Below, one piece after another: positions 52,294-63,165 of a DNA stretch of 64,000 nt (position 1 is the first letter of the stretch; the number at the start of each line of letters is the position of its first letter). The stretch is taken from NCBI RefSeq assembly GCF_030534335.1, contig NZ_CP130565.1:4299501-4363500 (forward strand), read 5' to 3'. This DNA is from Marivirga harenae (GTDB lineage Bacteria; Bacteroidota; Bacteroidia; Cytophagales; Cyclobacteriaceae). The translations under genes were made by a program, and so were the position numbers. The notes beneath the pieces were generated by a model, which did not search any database, was not told the DNA's origin, and saw only the letters and a list, made by a program, of their open reading frames with translations.

Positions 52294-53808
52294 ATGAAAA
52301 AAATCAATATCACCATCGCATTAATTCTACTTTTTAGCATCAGTCTTGTAGCTCAGAAATTACCTTTCCAAGGCTATCTGGAAGAATCAGGTGTCCCAGT
52401 GGAAGGAAACCGAGATTTTCAGTTTGATTTAGCAGATTTCGGTTGGACAGAAAGTTTCAGTGCAATTCCTGTAACTAAGGGAATATATAATGTGGTATTG
52501 GGCACAAACTCGCCACTACCATCCAATATTTTTAACGGTATAGCTGAAACACCACTTACAATCACAGTTGATGGAACTGAAATTGGAATAATTACTCTTT
52601 ACAAGCCTTTAATCTCCACGAACTCATTGTTGAATGACGAAGGTAATCTTAAAATAATTGGTATCAATGACAGTGTCAATATCACAATTGGAAGCACCAA
52701 TGATCAATTTTTCGGTAATATCGGTATTTTTGATTCACTAGGAGTTTCAAATGGATTTCTAAGAGCTAGAAATAATGGAGGCTATCTTCAACTTCAAAAA
52801 CTTGATCCATCTGGGAATTTTTCTAGCGCCATAACCGCAAGTACTTCTAATGCTACAAGTAGTTTAAACTTGTTTGGTCAAAACACTGCTGCAGATAATG
52901 CCTCCTTAATGATTAATAATTACATTACTGGAAACGAGATAGAAAATGGTCCGGCTATGAGCGGAAATTACAAGCGAGCAGGTACTGATTGGTCGGATAA
53001 TGAAGGCACTCTGCTTGCGGCAATTGGAAATGCAAGGGATGAATCAGGTCCCGACCCAAGTGGGAAATCAGGCTATTTGACATTATGGGGCACAAATTCA
53101 ATAAATGTTTCACTAACAGGAAAAAGATGGGACAATAATAATTTACCTATACTGGAATTATTTGGAAATAACGATGACGGAGATACTTTTTTTCAATCAA
53201 ATTTTAGTGCTGAAATTTTGCGAGGTGAAGGAACGAGCAGCTATGCTGATTTAAAAATGAAGCGCACAGATAATGGAGGGTTGAACTACGAAGGAGTTTT
53301 AGTGACTTCCGATTATGGTGCAGCTGGACTTGGAGGAGGTATAGAAATCAGAAATAGTTCTGGTATCAATACCGTAGTTTTGAATGGTCAAAATGGAGAA
53401 TTGACTGCAACAGCATACAATAATCCATCAGATAGAAGATTAAAAAAAGAAATTTCTCCCCTTGAAAATGCTTTGCAAAACACTTTGCAATTGAGAGCCA
53501 CGACCTACTATTGGAAAGATAAAAATAAATCAACTCAACGGCAAATAGGAGTGATTGCACAAGAACTCGAAAAAGTATATCCTGAGTTTGTACATACTAG
53601 TAGTGAAGGATTAAAATCAGTTAATTATGCTCAAATGACTGCCGTATTAATAGAAGCGGTTAAAGAGCTAAACACAAAAATAGAAAAACTTAGGACAGAA
53701 AATGATAATTTAGCTACTGCATTAAACCAGCAAAAAGACCTTACTGAAAGGATTTCTAAGCTGGAAAAAATGCTAATGGAAAATATTAGTATTACAAGCA
53801 ATGATTAA
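52294..53808 (+). CDS. Secreted protein with C-terminal S74 (intramolecular chaperone) domain
   Basis: This 504-residue protein has a signal peptide (IALILLFSISLVAQ) and a beta-rich body with many Gly/Asn/Asp turns. From Ser379 it carries the S74 chaperone domain: SDRRLKKEISPL, then QIGVIAQELEKVYPE and VNYAQMTAVLIEAVKEL. A C-terminal coiled coil (about 455-500) ends it. Such domains assist trimer folding and then cleave themselves off, as in phage tail spikes; in Bacteroidota they occur on surface proteins. It lies 33 bp before the leucine-rich-repeat gene and is likely in the same operon. Confidence 0.85.
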   Translation: MKKINITIALILLFSISLVAQKLPFQGYLEESGVPVEGNRDFQFDLADFGWTESFSAIPVTKGIYNVVLGTNSPLPSNIFNGIAETPLTITVDGTEIGIITLYKPLISTNSLLNDEGNLKIIGINDSVNITIGSTNDQFFGNIGIFDSLGVSNGFLRARNNGGYLQLQKLDPSGNFSSAITASTSNATSSLNLFGQNTAADNASLMINNYITGNEIENGPAMSGNYKRAGTDWSDNEGTLLAAIGNARDESGPDPSGKSGYLTLWGTNSINVSLTGKRWDNNNLPILELFGNNDDGDTFFQSNFSAEILRGEGTSSYADLKMKRTDNGGLNYEGVLVTSDYGAAGLGGGIEIRNSSGINTVVLNGQNGELTATAYNNPSDRRLKKEISPLENALQNTLQLRATTYYWKDKNKSTQRQIGVIAQELEKVYPEFVHTSSEGLKSVNYAQMTAVLIEAVKELNTKIEKLRTENDNLATALNQQKDLTERISKLEKMLMENISITSND

Positions 53809-53841
53809 TAATAAATGGTTTTAATCTTAAACAGAATCATC

Positions 53842-56800
53842 ATGAAAAAAATAATATCATTAATCATTTTTCTGATCGCTGGTTCAGCTTTCGCATTTAC
53901 CCAATCACTTCAAAACAATAGCTACACGGTTAGCGCTGCACGAATAGTAAATGGTAACACGAGCATGACTGTTAGTAGTTCTTCATTTAGTACTAGCCCC
54001 ATCGCTAGCGGTGAGCAGTCTTTATCCCCTGGTTTTCAGTCATTATATAATGCAATAAACAGCGCATCCTTAGCTACTGAAATTGATTCGCTAGCACTAG
54101 TGGATTTGTATAATGCAACCAATTCTGGGGATACTACCTGGAACAATGCGAGCGGCTGGCTTACAGATCCTTTGGATCAATGGCAAGGAGTTGGTTTAAA
54201 TGCGGAAAGAAGGGTAAATTTTTTGGATCTTAGCAATAATAACCTGACAGGAGCTTTACCTGAAAGTTTTAAAAACTTGGATGCACTGCAACAATTATAT
54301 TTCTACATCAATCCAAATTTAGAAGGAGAACTCTTTGATTTTTTAAGAAACTTCCCCGCATTAGAGAGAGTTTCTGCACATGATTGTAATTTCACTGGTC
54401 TAATTAACCCAGAGGCTTTTCAAATAAACCTGGTGGAGCTAAGAGTACATAATAACGCGATTTCGGATAGCATTCCAATTGAAATTACTAACTCCCCCAA
54501 TTTGGATGACCTCACTTTAAATGGTAACAACATCACCGGTTCCATCCCAGCTGAAATCGGCCAGCTTCGAAAGCTTCGTAGCTTAGACTTGAGTGCTAAT
54601 CCCTTGGAAGGCAATCTTCCAACTGAAATAGGCCTGATGGATAGTTTAAAATTTCTTTACATTGAACAAATTGGTTTAACAGGAGAAGTGCCTCCCGAAA
54701 TACTAAATTGTATGAACCTACAGGAATTTTGGTTCAGTGAAAATAATTTTTCTGGTAGCTTACCTGACGTATTTAATCTACCGAATTTTAGAGCCTTGCA
54801 AGCAGGTGGTAATGTGAATCTTTTGGTGGATCTACCTGACAATATTGGCGATTTGACGCAGCTGGAATTTCTCTCTATTTGGAATACAAGACCAAATGGA
54901 GGTGCTTTCCCCGAAGGAGTATATAATTTAACGAATCTTTATGGTCTTGATTTATCAGAGCAATTCTTTACTGGAACCATAGATGAAAGAATCGGTAATT
55001 TAGTTAATCTTGAACAGCTTTATTTGAGAAATAATCTTTTGGAGGGTGCTTTTCCAATTGAAATTATGTCAGCTTCCGGTTTGCATACTTTTGATATCAG
55101 TTCTAATAATTTCGATTTTATGCCTGATATCAGTGGGATGGCCAATTTACAGAGCGTAAATCTGATCCAAAATCGCTTTCAATTTGAAAGTTTAATACCA
55201 TATTTAGGCATAAGTGAATATTTCTTCATGCCTCAAAGGATAATTGGCAACTCCCAAGACATAGAAGTTTCAATTGGGTCAACACAAGAAATAAGTTCTG
55301 CTATAAATGAATTTGAAAATGTTGATTATCAATGGATATTAAATGGTGACTCCCTAGCGAATGCTTCTGCTAGTTCATTTACGATTGAGAACTTCACAAC
55401 TAGCACATCAGGTAGATACTTTATGCAGGCTACGCACCCAGATTTACCGGAGCTTATATTGAATTCAGCACCAATAAATTTAAAAATTGCAGGAGGAAAA
55501 ACAAACTGGTACATTGACAACAGATCTGGTACAATTGCTGATTTTAGAGATTTAAGCCAAGCAATCAACGCCACTAAATCTGGGGACACATTATATATTG
55601 CTGGGTCTAATCAACTCTATACGGGCGGTATTATAGAAGGTGCAAGGATAATTATAGGCCCTGGGTACTTCTTAGAAGAAAATCCGAATACCCAATTCAA
55701 TACCCAAGCGGCAGAGATTGATTTTCTTGACTTATCCAATAGTGCAGACGGAAGTGAAGTCTACGGTATTTCAACGCAAACTTTGAGACTTAACAACCAA
55801 TCTTCATCTGCGCCTGATACTTTGAAAAACGTTATCGTTGCCGGCAATAGAGTAAAATCACTGAGTTTTACGGACAAAAACATTAACATAACTGTTCGAG
55901 GGAATATTATAAATGAATTACAATTCGCATCTACATCCGTTCAAAATGTTAATCGATCATATAATGGCTTTACAATTAGCAATAACATAATCGATACAGT
56001 GAATACTTTTTTTGATGTTATTTCGACTGAAAAAAGTAGTCTAGATAATATGATTTTTGATTTTAACAACATTCGGTACATTTCTGACAGTATTAATGAT
56101 TTAAGCTTTTCAAACAGTATTATTGGAGAGCAAGGAATCGGAACCAATACTTTTGAAAATAATATTGACTACGATGAAGGGCTGTTCACGAATTCTAGTG
56201 GGGATTTTACTGTTGATAATGATTATACTCCAATTAATAGTGATCTACCGCAAGGTGCCTTTGCAGGGACCATCCATACAAACTGAGCGGACTTCCACCT
56301 ATTCCTTCTATTTACAATATTGAGATTGGAGACCGCCTATCGGCAAAATTAAATGTCAAATCTAACAATGATACTAATATTACAAATATTAGATACTTGT
56401 ACAGGCGGAACAATCAATCCTCAAGCCCCTATAATGTAAATGGATTTGAAATTTCCCAAGATTTGGAGGTAGAGTTTTTACCTAACCGATCATCTATACA
56501 AGCTAATGAATCTTACGACTTGATATTCGTGGCCATTGATGAATCTGGCAAGAGAAGTCATAGAACATATGTCACGTATGAAGCCATATCAGCAAATTTA
56601 TCAGGAGACGTAGTAGATATCGACAATATTAATGTAACAGAAGGCACTGTTAGGTTATTTGCTATAAATCCATTTGCCAACAAATATGATACTGCAGCTA
56701 TTCAAAGTTTAAATGGCTCTAACACTTTTAATTTTGAAAACCTTATTTTAGGTGACTATATAATTTTAGCTGATCCTGATGAAACAGAATACCCCAACCT

Positions 56801-57560
56801 AATCCCAACATACCTTGGTAATACATTAGATTGGCAAGTGGCTGATACCTTATTCTTGCAAGGAAATATTAGCAATGTCACTATTGAGGTTGAAAAAGAG
56901 CCAGAACCCTTAACAGAACGCGGTTCAGAAATCTCAGGAACTATTCAAGAAGAATTCTCAGATGCTGACACCACCTTAAGAGTACTGCCGAGAAAGCGAG
57001 TAAGCGGTGTTGGAGTGAGCGTCAGGGTCTTAACAGGCTCTTCAAGACCTGAAAAAAGTTTAAGATTATTGGACGATGATTATGAATTGGTCGCTTATAT
57101 CAAAACAGATGAAAATGGAGAATTCACGCTCCCAAATTTACCTAGTGGTAATTACCGAATAAGAATAGAATACCCTGGGGTCGAAATGGATGAAACTTCT
57201 GACATCAATTTTAATTTAACAGGTGAGCAAGGGGAAGTTGTGACTTTAGAGGCTCTAGTTGAAGACGGCCTTGTCACAGTTACTGAAACGGGAAGAGTTA
57301 CTTCCAATAATCCTGAAAACCCTATACTTTTCAAATTTTACCCCAATCCAGTCAAAAATGAATTACACTTGATGCTGGAAAGCGAAACAATTTCAACTGA
57401 ATTAATTGTGTTTGACATGAAGGGAGTGATTCAAAAGCGTATCAAGTTGAACAGCGGACAAAATACGCTAGATACAAAAGATTTGAGCACAGGTACTTAT
57501 ATTTTACGACTACAAGATACTGATGGAAATTATATAATGAAAAAGATGATTAAGATCTAA
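53842..57560 (+). pseudogene. Leucine-rich-repeat surface protein with T9SS sorting domain, broken by a frameshift
   Basis: The first part (53842-56286, signal peptide from MKKIISLIIFL) has plant-type LRRs (about 130-460: LDLSNNNLTGALPES and similar), an Ig-like domain and a beta-rich region. It stops at TGA 56284. The frame that continues (LSGLPPIPSIYNIEIGDRL) is open from 56283 to 57560 and ends with a type IX secretion C-terminal domain (FYPNPVKNELHL, DLSTGTYILRL). One missing C at 56283 explains the break, and the repaired product would be 1,239 residues. The real start is Met at 53842, not an earlier in-frame ATG. The alternatives are a sequencing error or a true pseudogene. Confidence 0.8.
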
Positions 57561-57566
57561 ATTACC

Positions 57567-57606
57567 ACCTACTCGTTCTTTAGCATTTTCTAAAGAACGG
57601 GTAGGT
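57567..57606. terminator. Bidirectional hairpin between convergent genes
   Basis: A 16-bp stem (57567-57582 with 57591-57606, one G-T pair) with an 8-nt loop lies between the LRR gene and cytidine deaminase. It lacks a long T run on either side, but its length and place suggest transcription stop for both. Confidence 0.65.
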
Positions 57607-58079
57607 CAAAATACAAAAGAGAAAGGGAACAAATCAGTAGGTTTGTCAATCAAAACAAATTCTCCTTCCGAATTCATGAACAAAATTTCAAAAGCTTGTT
57701 GATGTCTCTTTTCAAATTCCAACATGACTTGCCTGCATCCACCACAAGGCGGGGCACTTGATAACTGATCGGCATTCTTTCTGCTTGCAGCAATCGCTAT
57801 CCGTTTGAACTTTTGATCTGGTGCCTGAATACCTGCTCGATACATCGCAGTTCTTTCGGCACACAGTCCGGCTGGAAAGGATGCATTTTCTTGATTGGTT
57901 CCTGTAATAATTTCACCATTTTCTAATTCTATAGCTGCTCCAACTGTAAAACTGGAATATGGAGAATGAGAAAATTGTCGAGCCTCTAGTGCTGCACTCC
58001 ACAATTTTTGATATTCAATTGGTAAATCCTCTGCGTTACTAAAGGTTTTGTATCCTATTTCAATTAGTTCTTTCTTCAC
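57606..58079 (-). CDS. cdd: Cytidine deaminase
   Basis: This zinc enzyme deaminates cytidine and deoxycytidine to uridine forms in pyrimidine salvage. The 157-residue length fits the tetrameric class. C73-A74-E75 (CAERTA) supplies one zinc ligand and the catalytic Glu; PCGGC gives C112 and C115. SPYSSFTVGAA holds the substrate loop. It is a single gene. Confidence 0.95.
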   Translation of the reverse strand: MKKELIEIGYKTFSNAEDLPIEYQKLWSAALEARQFSHSPYSSFTVGAAIELENGEIITGTNQENASFPAGLCAERTAMYRAGIQAPDQKFKRIAIAASRKNADQLSSAPPCGGCRQVMLEFEKRHQQAFEILFMNSEGEFVLIDKPTDLFPFSFVF

Positions 58080-58176
58080 AATAAGTCTAAATTATAATGG
58101 ATTACAATATACTATTTCCGTAAAATTAAGTTCATTAATTTTACACAATAATTTTTATGACTTGCGTTTCTAAAGT

Positions 58177-58572
58177 ATGAATAAAGTTTGTTTTGTATTT
58201 ATTGCCTGTGGTTTACTCCTTGCTTCATGTCAAAAGCAAGCCATAAACCAATCCCAACCAAATTACAGTAAGCAAAGTCCTTCTAGCTTGAATCCAGAAG
58301 CTAGAGAAAATTACGGACAAAGACCTATACCTAAGCAAGATACTTGGTTTTTCGGGCTTTTTAAAAAGAAGCAACAAGTGAGTTGGGGAGACCAGTTGGT
58401 GGAAGAATATGAGGAAAGAATGAAGCGGAATGCAAAAGCAAAGCGCAAGAAAGCCAAAGAAATGGAAAAACCCCAATACTCAGACTGGACATACTTTGGA
58501 CATAAAAAAAAGCCTAAAAAGCGAGCTCCGGAAAAAATGAAGTATTGTGAAGAATGTGGTATTAGACATTAA
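58177..58572 (+). CDS. Small basic lipoprotein, unknown
   Basis: This 131-residue protein has a lipoprotein signal with lipobox LLASC (Cys18). The mature part is very rich in Lys and Arg (KRNAKAKRKKAKEMEKP) and ends with CEECGIRH. No family is known to me. The terminal Cys-x2-Cys could bind a metal. It is monocistronic. Confidence 0.65.
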   Translation: MNKVCFVFIACGLLLASCQKQAINQSQPNYSKQSPSSLNPEARENYGQRPIPKQDTWFFGLFKKKQQVSWGDQLVEEYEERMKRNAKAKRKKAKEMEKPQYSDWTYFGHKKKPKKRAPEKMKYCEECGIRH

Positions 58573-58643
58573 TTTGCCCACTAATGCTCAAAAAACCTTC
58601 TGTTTTTATGGATTTGGTTATATATTTGTAAAAATATAATTGA

Positions 58644-59147
58644 ATGAAGCGCAGATTTTTTCCTTTTGATAAAAATTACTTGTTAGAGAATGTTCAGATG
58701 GAACATAAAAAAGTTTTAATGGATCAATTGGTTGAAATCGTCAAGGAAATCTATCTTTTACGTTATAATCCTCTTGGTCTTAAAGACAGTTCTATCAATA
58801 AAATTCTTAGCACAAAGAACTATAATTTCGAGGAACTCTCCGTTTTTTACGATGAACTTGCTGGATACTATCGATACAAGTATAGTTCAAATCAACTTGA
58901 ACTTCTATTTGATGGTAGAGACCACCAAGAGAAATATATAGAGGATTGGTCACTAGCTTACAAAAAATGGATTGTTGAATTTTCCAAGTCTAAATATTTT
59001 CTAAAGGCTATTTTGGAAACCACTATTTTCTATCCAGATGACAAGCAATCACAATTGGCTTATTCCAGATTAAAAAATTATATCTCCGATTATTTCGGAA
59101 TTAAGATATATAAATACAAAGGAATTGTGCCCATGAAAATAGCTTAG
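58644..59147 (+). CDS. Hypothetical protein
   Basis: This 167-residue soluble protein is rich in aromatic residues and Lys (YKKWIVEFSKSKYFLK) and predicted mostly helical. It has no signal peptide or known motif. A TATATTTG element at 58621-58628 may be its promoter, giving a very short leader. It converges on deoC with no gap between stops. Confidence 0.6.
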   Translation: MKRRFFPFDKNYLLENVQMEHKKVLMDQLVEIVKEIYLLRYNPLGLKDSSINKILSTKNYNFEELSVFYDELAGYYRYKYSSNQLELLFDGRDHQEKYIEDWSLAYKKWIVEFSKSKYFLKAILETTIFYPDDKQSQLAYSRLKNYISDYFGIKIYKYKGIVPMKIA

Positions 59148-59804
59148 TTATTTCATTTTACATATTTCCGGGCCTGAAGATGTGCCGATTCTTTCTGCCC
59201 CAGCCTCAATAAACTGTAAAGCCTGCTCATAGGATTTTATCCCTCCGCTTGCCTTAATACCTACATGATCAGGTAAAACTGAACGCATTAATTGAACATG
59301 CTCCAGCTTAGCTCCCTCTGCTGCAAAACCTGTTGAAGTCTTTACAAAATCAGCACCGGCATCAGCACAAATCTTACAAGCCTCCTTAATTTCGCCATCA
59401 TTCAGATAGGCTGTTTCTATAATCACTTTTAATATTTTCTCATTTTCATGAACCAGCTTCCCTATTTTTGCTATCTCAATTTTGGGCCACATCATTTGAG
59501 ATTTAACAGCAGATATATTTAACACCATATCAATTTCATCCGCGCCATCTTTAATAGCCTGAATAGTTTCAGCTTCTTTGGTTTGACTCATCTGATAGCC
59601 TAAAGGAAACCCTATCACAGTAATTAAACTAATATTTGACTTACCAATGTCTCTTTTAACCTTTTTCACCCAAAATGGGGGGACACATATTCCAAAAATA
59701 TTGTTTTCTTTCACTTCATTTAATAACATTTCAATTTCATTTGAAGTTATTGTGGGTTTAAGGTTAGTATGCTCAATGTAATTTTGTATATTTCTCATAT
59801 TCAT
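59148..59804 (-). CDS. deoC: Deoxyribose-phosphate aldolase
   Basis: DeoC cleaves 2-deoxyribose 5-phosphate to glyceraldehyde 3-phosphate and acetaldehyde in deoxynucleoside catabolism. The 218-residue barrel has the Schiff-base Lys155 (DFVKTSTGF), the DEIDMVLN strand with Asp, and VGIKASGGIKS with the second Lys. The length is normal. It diverges from the aspartyl protease gene across 17 bp. It lies near cytidine deaminase, consistent with nucleoside salvage. Confidence 0.95.
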   Translation of the reverse strand: MNMRNIQNYIEHTNLKPTITSNEIEMLLNEVKENNIFGICVPPFWVKKVKRDIGKSNISLITVIGFPLGYQMSQTKEAETIQAIKDGADEIDMVLNISAVKSQMMWPKIEIAKIGKLVHENEKILKVIIETAYLNDGEIKEACKICADAGADFVKTSTGFAAEGAKLEHVQLMRSVLPDHVGIKASGGIKSYEQALQFIEAGAERIGTSSGPEICKMK

Positions 59805-59821
59805 CTAATTATTATCAAACT

Positions 59822-61078
59822 ATGACCAAAAAGTGTATCCTCTATACTTTTTTAACTATACTACTATTAACCAATGAAATTAAAAAAGTTTCAGGTCAAA
59901 ATTTAAAATTTGGATTTGAAATAAATGACAATAAGAGAAGTACTACTATCCCATTTGAATTAAATAGTAATCTTATAATCGTAAATGTACTTTTTGAAGG
60001 AGTAATCCCATTAAAGTTTATCGTGGATACTGGAGTCACCAATACCGTATTAATCGATAAGACTTATAGTGATATTTTAGATATAGAACCAGACCGAAAA
60101 TTAATTCTAGTAGGTGCAGCAGGGATTAAGGAAGTTGAAGCCTACATTGTCAACCGAACAAATATCAAAGTCCAAAATATAACAGGTACAAACATCCCAT
60201 TATTAATCTTAAAAGAAGATTACTTGAACCTTCAAAAAAACTTAGGGATAAAAATCCATGGAATTTTAGGATATGACTTCTTTAAAAATTTTATCGTGAG
60301 GGTTGATTACAAAAATGAGTTAATGAAATTTTATAGACCGGAATATTTTAATAGACCAATGCTGTTTTACAAATCGATTGACATGAAAATAGAGCAAAGT
60401 AAACCTTATATTTTTCAAAAACTTCAAGTAAATGACAGCACGGAAATACTAAGTAAACTCATGATTGATACAGGAGCTTCACATCCATTAATGCTCCATA
60501 AAAATAGCAGTGAATACATTCAACTGCCAGAAAAAAATGTACGGGATATCTTGGGTGCAGGAATTGCGGGAACGATTGAAGGTCATGCGGCTAGAATCCC
60601 ATTACTGACTATTGATAAATACACACTAGAAAATGTGGTTACAAATTATCCTGATTCTGGAGTTTATCAAGATATTATCCGAAGTACCGGCAGAAATGGA
60701 ACTATCGGTGGTGGAGTACTAAAAAGATTCAAGCTATTTTTCGATTATGGAAATGAAAAATTATATCTCAGAAGAAATAGTCTAATTAGGGAAGACTTTG
60801 ATCATGATATGAGCGGAATGACCGTAGTAGCCAAAGGAGAATATTTCTTAGAACCTTATTATGAAGTGGAAAAAGTACGAGAAGGTACACCTGCATATAC
60901 ATCGGGAGTAAGAAAGGAAGATAAAATTATCAGTTTAAATGGAAACTCGGGCAAAGACCTAAGTTTGCAAAGAATTAATGAAACATTAAGCAAAAAGGAA
61001 GGAAAAAAAATAAAGCTCAAAGTAAAGAGAGCTGAGGAAATATTAACATTCACCTTTTACTTACAAGCTTTTATATAA
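59822..61078 (+). CDS. Retropepsin-like aspartyl protease with PDZ domain
   Basis: This 418-residue protein has an N-terminal signal (hydrophobic 6-17) and two aspartyl protease half-domains, each with a DTG motif: D69-T-G (FIVDTG) and D216-T-G (MIDTGAS). A C-terminal PDZ domain follows (about 340-410, VREGTPAYTSGVRKEDKIISLNG). The family is frequent in Bacteroidota; substrates are unknown, and the site is probably periplasmic. It overlaps the end of the following minus-strand gene by 8 bp. Confidence 0.88.
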   Translation: MTKKCILYTFLTILLLTNEIKKVSGQNLKFGFEINDNKRSTTIPFELNSNLIIVNVLFEGVIPLKFIVDTGVTNTVLIDKTYSDILDIEPDRKLILVGAAGIKEVEAYIVNRTNIKVQNITGTNIPLLILKEDYLNLQKNLGIKIHGILGYDFFKNFIVRVDYKNELMKFYRPEYFNRPMLFYKSIDMKIEQSKPYIFQKLQVNDSTEILSKLMIDTGASHPLMLHKNSSEYIQLPEKNVRDILGAGIAGTIEGHAARIPLLTIDKYTLENVVTNYPDSGVYQDIIRSTGRNGTIGGGVLKRFKLFFDYGNEKLYLRRNSLIREDFDHDMSGMTVVAKGEYFLEPYYEVEKVREGTPAYTSGVRKEDKIISLNGNSGKDLSLQRINETLSKKEGKKIKLKVKRAEEILTFTFYLQAFI

Positions 61079-61556
61079 ACATCCTTTTAATGTTTCTTTT
61101 TCCCGAATAATATTTTATTCTAAAAAACTGTTGTGTTTTTTTGAATTTAAGTGCATTTCTTAAAGCATTATATATCCGATTACTATCTATGCCATCCTTG
61201 AGAATATACTCCTGAACTCCTGAGGTTACTTCCTGCTTATTATATGTTTTTAAAAGTGTAATAGATATTGCTTCTTTGCTTAATTCATTAATATTCCTAA
61301 TTATAGCCTTTAATGGATTTAGGCCTAAATTATCATCTAAGATAATACAGTTGGGATGCGTTAAATGAATTTTATTTAACATATCTGCTTGAGAGAAAGC
61401 AGTTTCTATTCTCTTTATTTTACCTTTTAAATCAAACAGTTTTTCATAGACAATGCTCATTTCAATAGGATTATTACCGACAAGAAGCACATTAATCTCA
61501 TTTTCAACTAGTGAAGGACTTTTCCGGGATTTAATAATGAGCTTTGACATATACAC
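61071..61556 (-). CDS. Degenerate response-regulator receiver protein
   Basis: This 161-residue protein has the shape of a REC domain: the INVLLVGNNP strand, CIILDDNLG with the likely phospho-Asp position, an ITLLKTY strand, and YILKDG with the conserved Lys. The acidic pair after the first strand is replaced (VGNN instead of VDDD), so Mg-dependent phosphorylation is doubtful. No output domain is present. It is a stand-alone pseudo-receiver or binding module. The gene is monocistronic. Confidence 0.72.
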   Translation of the reverse strand: MYMSKLIIKSRKSPSLVENEINVLLVGNNPIEMSIVYEKLFDLKGKIKRIETAFSQADMLNKIHLTHPNCIILDDNLGLNPLKAIIRNINELSKEAISITLLKTYNKQEVTSGVQEYILKDGIDSNRIYNALRNALKFKKTQQFFRIKYYSGKRNIKRMFI

Positions 61557-61695
61557 TTTATTTAATACAATAAAATATTACTTAAATTAAAAATAGCAAA
61601 GAAGAATTATAATAGCTAAACATATTCTACAATAGGCCAGATTTATTCGATAAACGCTAGTTGTAACATTTTAGATTGCGAGAAGTTTTATAATT

Positions 61696-63165
61696 ATGAA
61701 GATTCTACTTACAGGAGCAAATGGGTATATCGGAAGAAGGCTACTTCCTATTTTAGTGATGCAAGGACATGAGCTTGTTTGTTTCGTAAGAGATAAGAGA
61801 AGAATTGAACTTGAGGAAAAACTCATAGATAAAGTCCAATTTTTTGAAGCGGATCTGCTTAAACCAGAACAACTCCAAGATTTACCGAAAGACATTGAAG
61901 CTTCCTACTACTTAGTTCATTCGCTGGGTAGTTCTTCCAATGAATTCCAGCAAATGGAAAAAGATACTGCTAGTAATTATGTTGAAGCCCTCAATAAAAC
62001 TAATTGTAAGCAAATAATTTACTTAAGTGGGATTTCTAATGATCACTCACTATCCAAACACCTATCATCAAGAAAAAATGCAGAAGATATTTTAGCTTCA
62101 GCTAAAGCAGAATTAACCGTTTTAAGGGCAGCTATTATTATCGGGTCAGGTGGGGCCTCATTCGAAATCATCCGTGATTTGGTAGAAAAACTCCCAGTAA
62201 TGGTAGCTCCAAAATGGCTCCGAACTCGTTGTCAGCCCATTGCCGTTAGAAATGTTATCAATTATCTATCTGGAATTATTGGGAAAAATGAATCTTATGG
62301 TAAAACTTACGATATAGGAGGTCCTGATATTTTGACCTACAAAGAGATGCTTCTCATCTTCGCCAAAGTGCGAGGCCTAAAAAGATATATCATCACACTT
62401 CCAGTACTGACTCCTAGATTAAGTTCATATTGGCTTCATTTTGTAACTGCAACGAGTTATAAAATTGCAAGCAGCTTAGTGGCAAGCATGAAAAATGAAG
62501 TGATAGTTCAAAACAAAGGAATCGAAAACATTGTACCACAAGAACTCATTCCTTATAGCGAAGCGGTGAAAATGGCTTTTGATAGAATTGCTCAAAATGA
62601 GGTGGTTTCCAGCTGGAAAGATGCATTTGCTAGTTCGAAAATCAATACCGAATTAATGGAATTTGTCCAAGTCCCTACATACGGATGCTTTGTTGATAAA
62701 AGGACGGCCACATTTCGCAGACAGCGATCCGAAGTACTGCAGAATATTTGGGAAATTGGTGGTGATCGTGGGTGGTATTACTGGAATTTTTTATGGAAAA
62801 TTAGGGGCTACCTTGACAAGGCTGTCGGAGGGGTTGGACTACGTAGAGGCAGAAGAAGCCCTGACCAATTAGTGGTCGGTGATTCATTGGATTTTTGGCG
62901 AGTCTTAGTGGCTGATAAACAAGAAGGGAGATTATTGTTATATGCTGAAATGCGATTACCTGGTGAAGCGTGGTTAGAATTTAAAATCACTAAGGACAAT
63001 GAAAAGAATAAACTCACACAAACTGCCACTTTCAGGCCACACGGTTTATTTGGAAGATTGTATTGGTATAGTGTCTTTATTTTTCATGAATTTATTTTCA
63101 AGGGAATGATGAATAGAATTATTAATCACCGAGAAAATGAAAAAGATTCGGCAGTAGTAGTATAA
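61696..63165 (+). CDS. SDR-family NAD(P)-binding protein with DUF2867 domain
   Basis: This 489-residue protein has an N-terminal Rossmann domain with TGANGYIGRR (6-15), the nucleotide-binding motif of atypical SDR proteins of the NmrA/UDP-sugar-epimerase-like type. The C-terminal ~160 residues are the DUF2867 region (RGWYYWNFLW, VGDSLDFWRV, ATFRPHGLFGRLYW). Members are oxidoreductase-like, with unproven reactions. Its end overlaps the end of the glycosyltransferase gene on the opposite strand by 40 bp. Confidence 0.88.
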   Translation: MKILLTGANGYIGRRLLPILVMQGHELVCFVRDKRRIELEEKLIDKVQFFEADLLKPEQLQDLPKDIEASYYLVHSLGSSSNEFQQMEKDTASNYVEALNKTNCKQIIYLSGISNDHSLSKHLSSRKNAEDILASAKAELTVLRAAIIIGSGGASFEIIRDLVEKLPVMVAPKWLRTRCQPIAVRNVINYLSGIIGKNESYGKTYDIGGPDILTYKEMLLIFAKVRGLKRYIITLPVLTPRLSSYWLHFVTATSYKIASSLVASMKNEVIVQNKGIENIVPQELIPYSEAVKMAFDRIAQNEVVSSWKDAFASSKINTELMEFVQVPTYGCFVDKRTATFRRQRSEVLQNIWEIGGDRGWYYWNFLWKIRGYLDKAVGGVGLRRGRRSPDQLVVGDSLDFWRVLVADKQEGRLLLYAEMRLPGEAWLEFKITKDNEKNKLTQTATFRPHGLFGRLYWYSVFIFHEFIFKGMMNRIINHRENEKDSAVVV

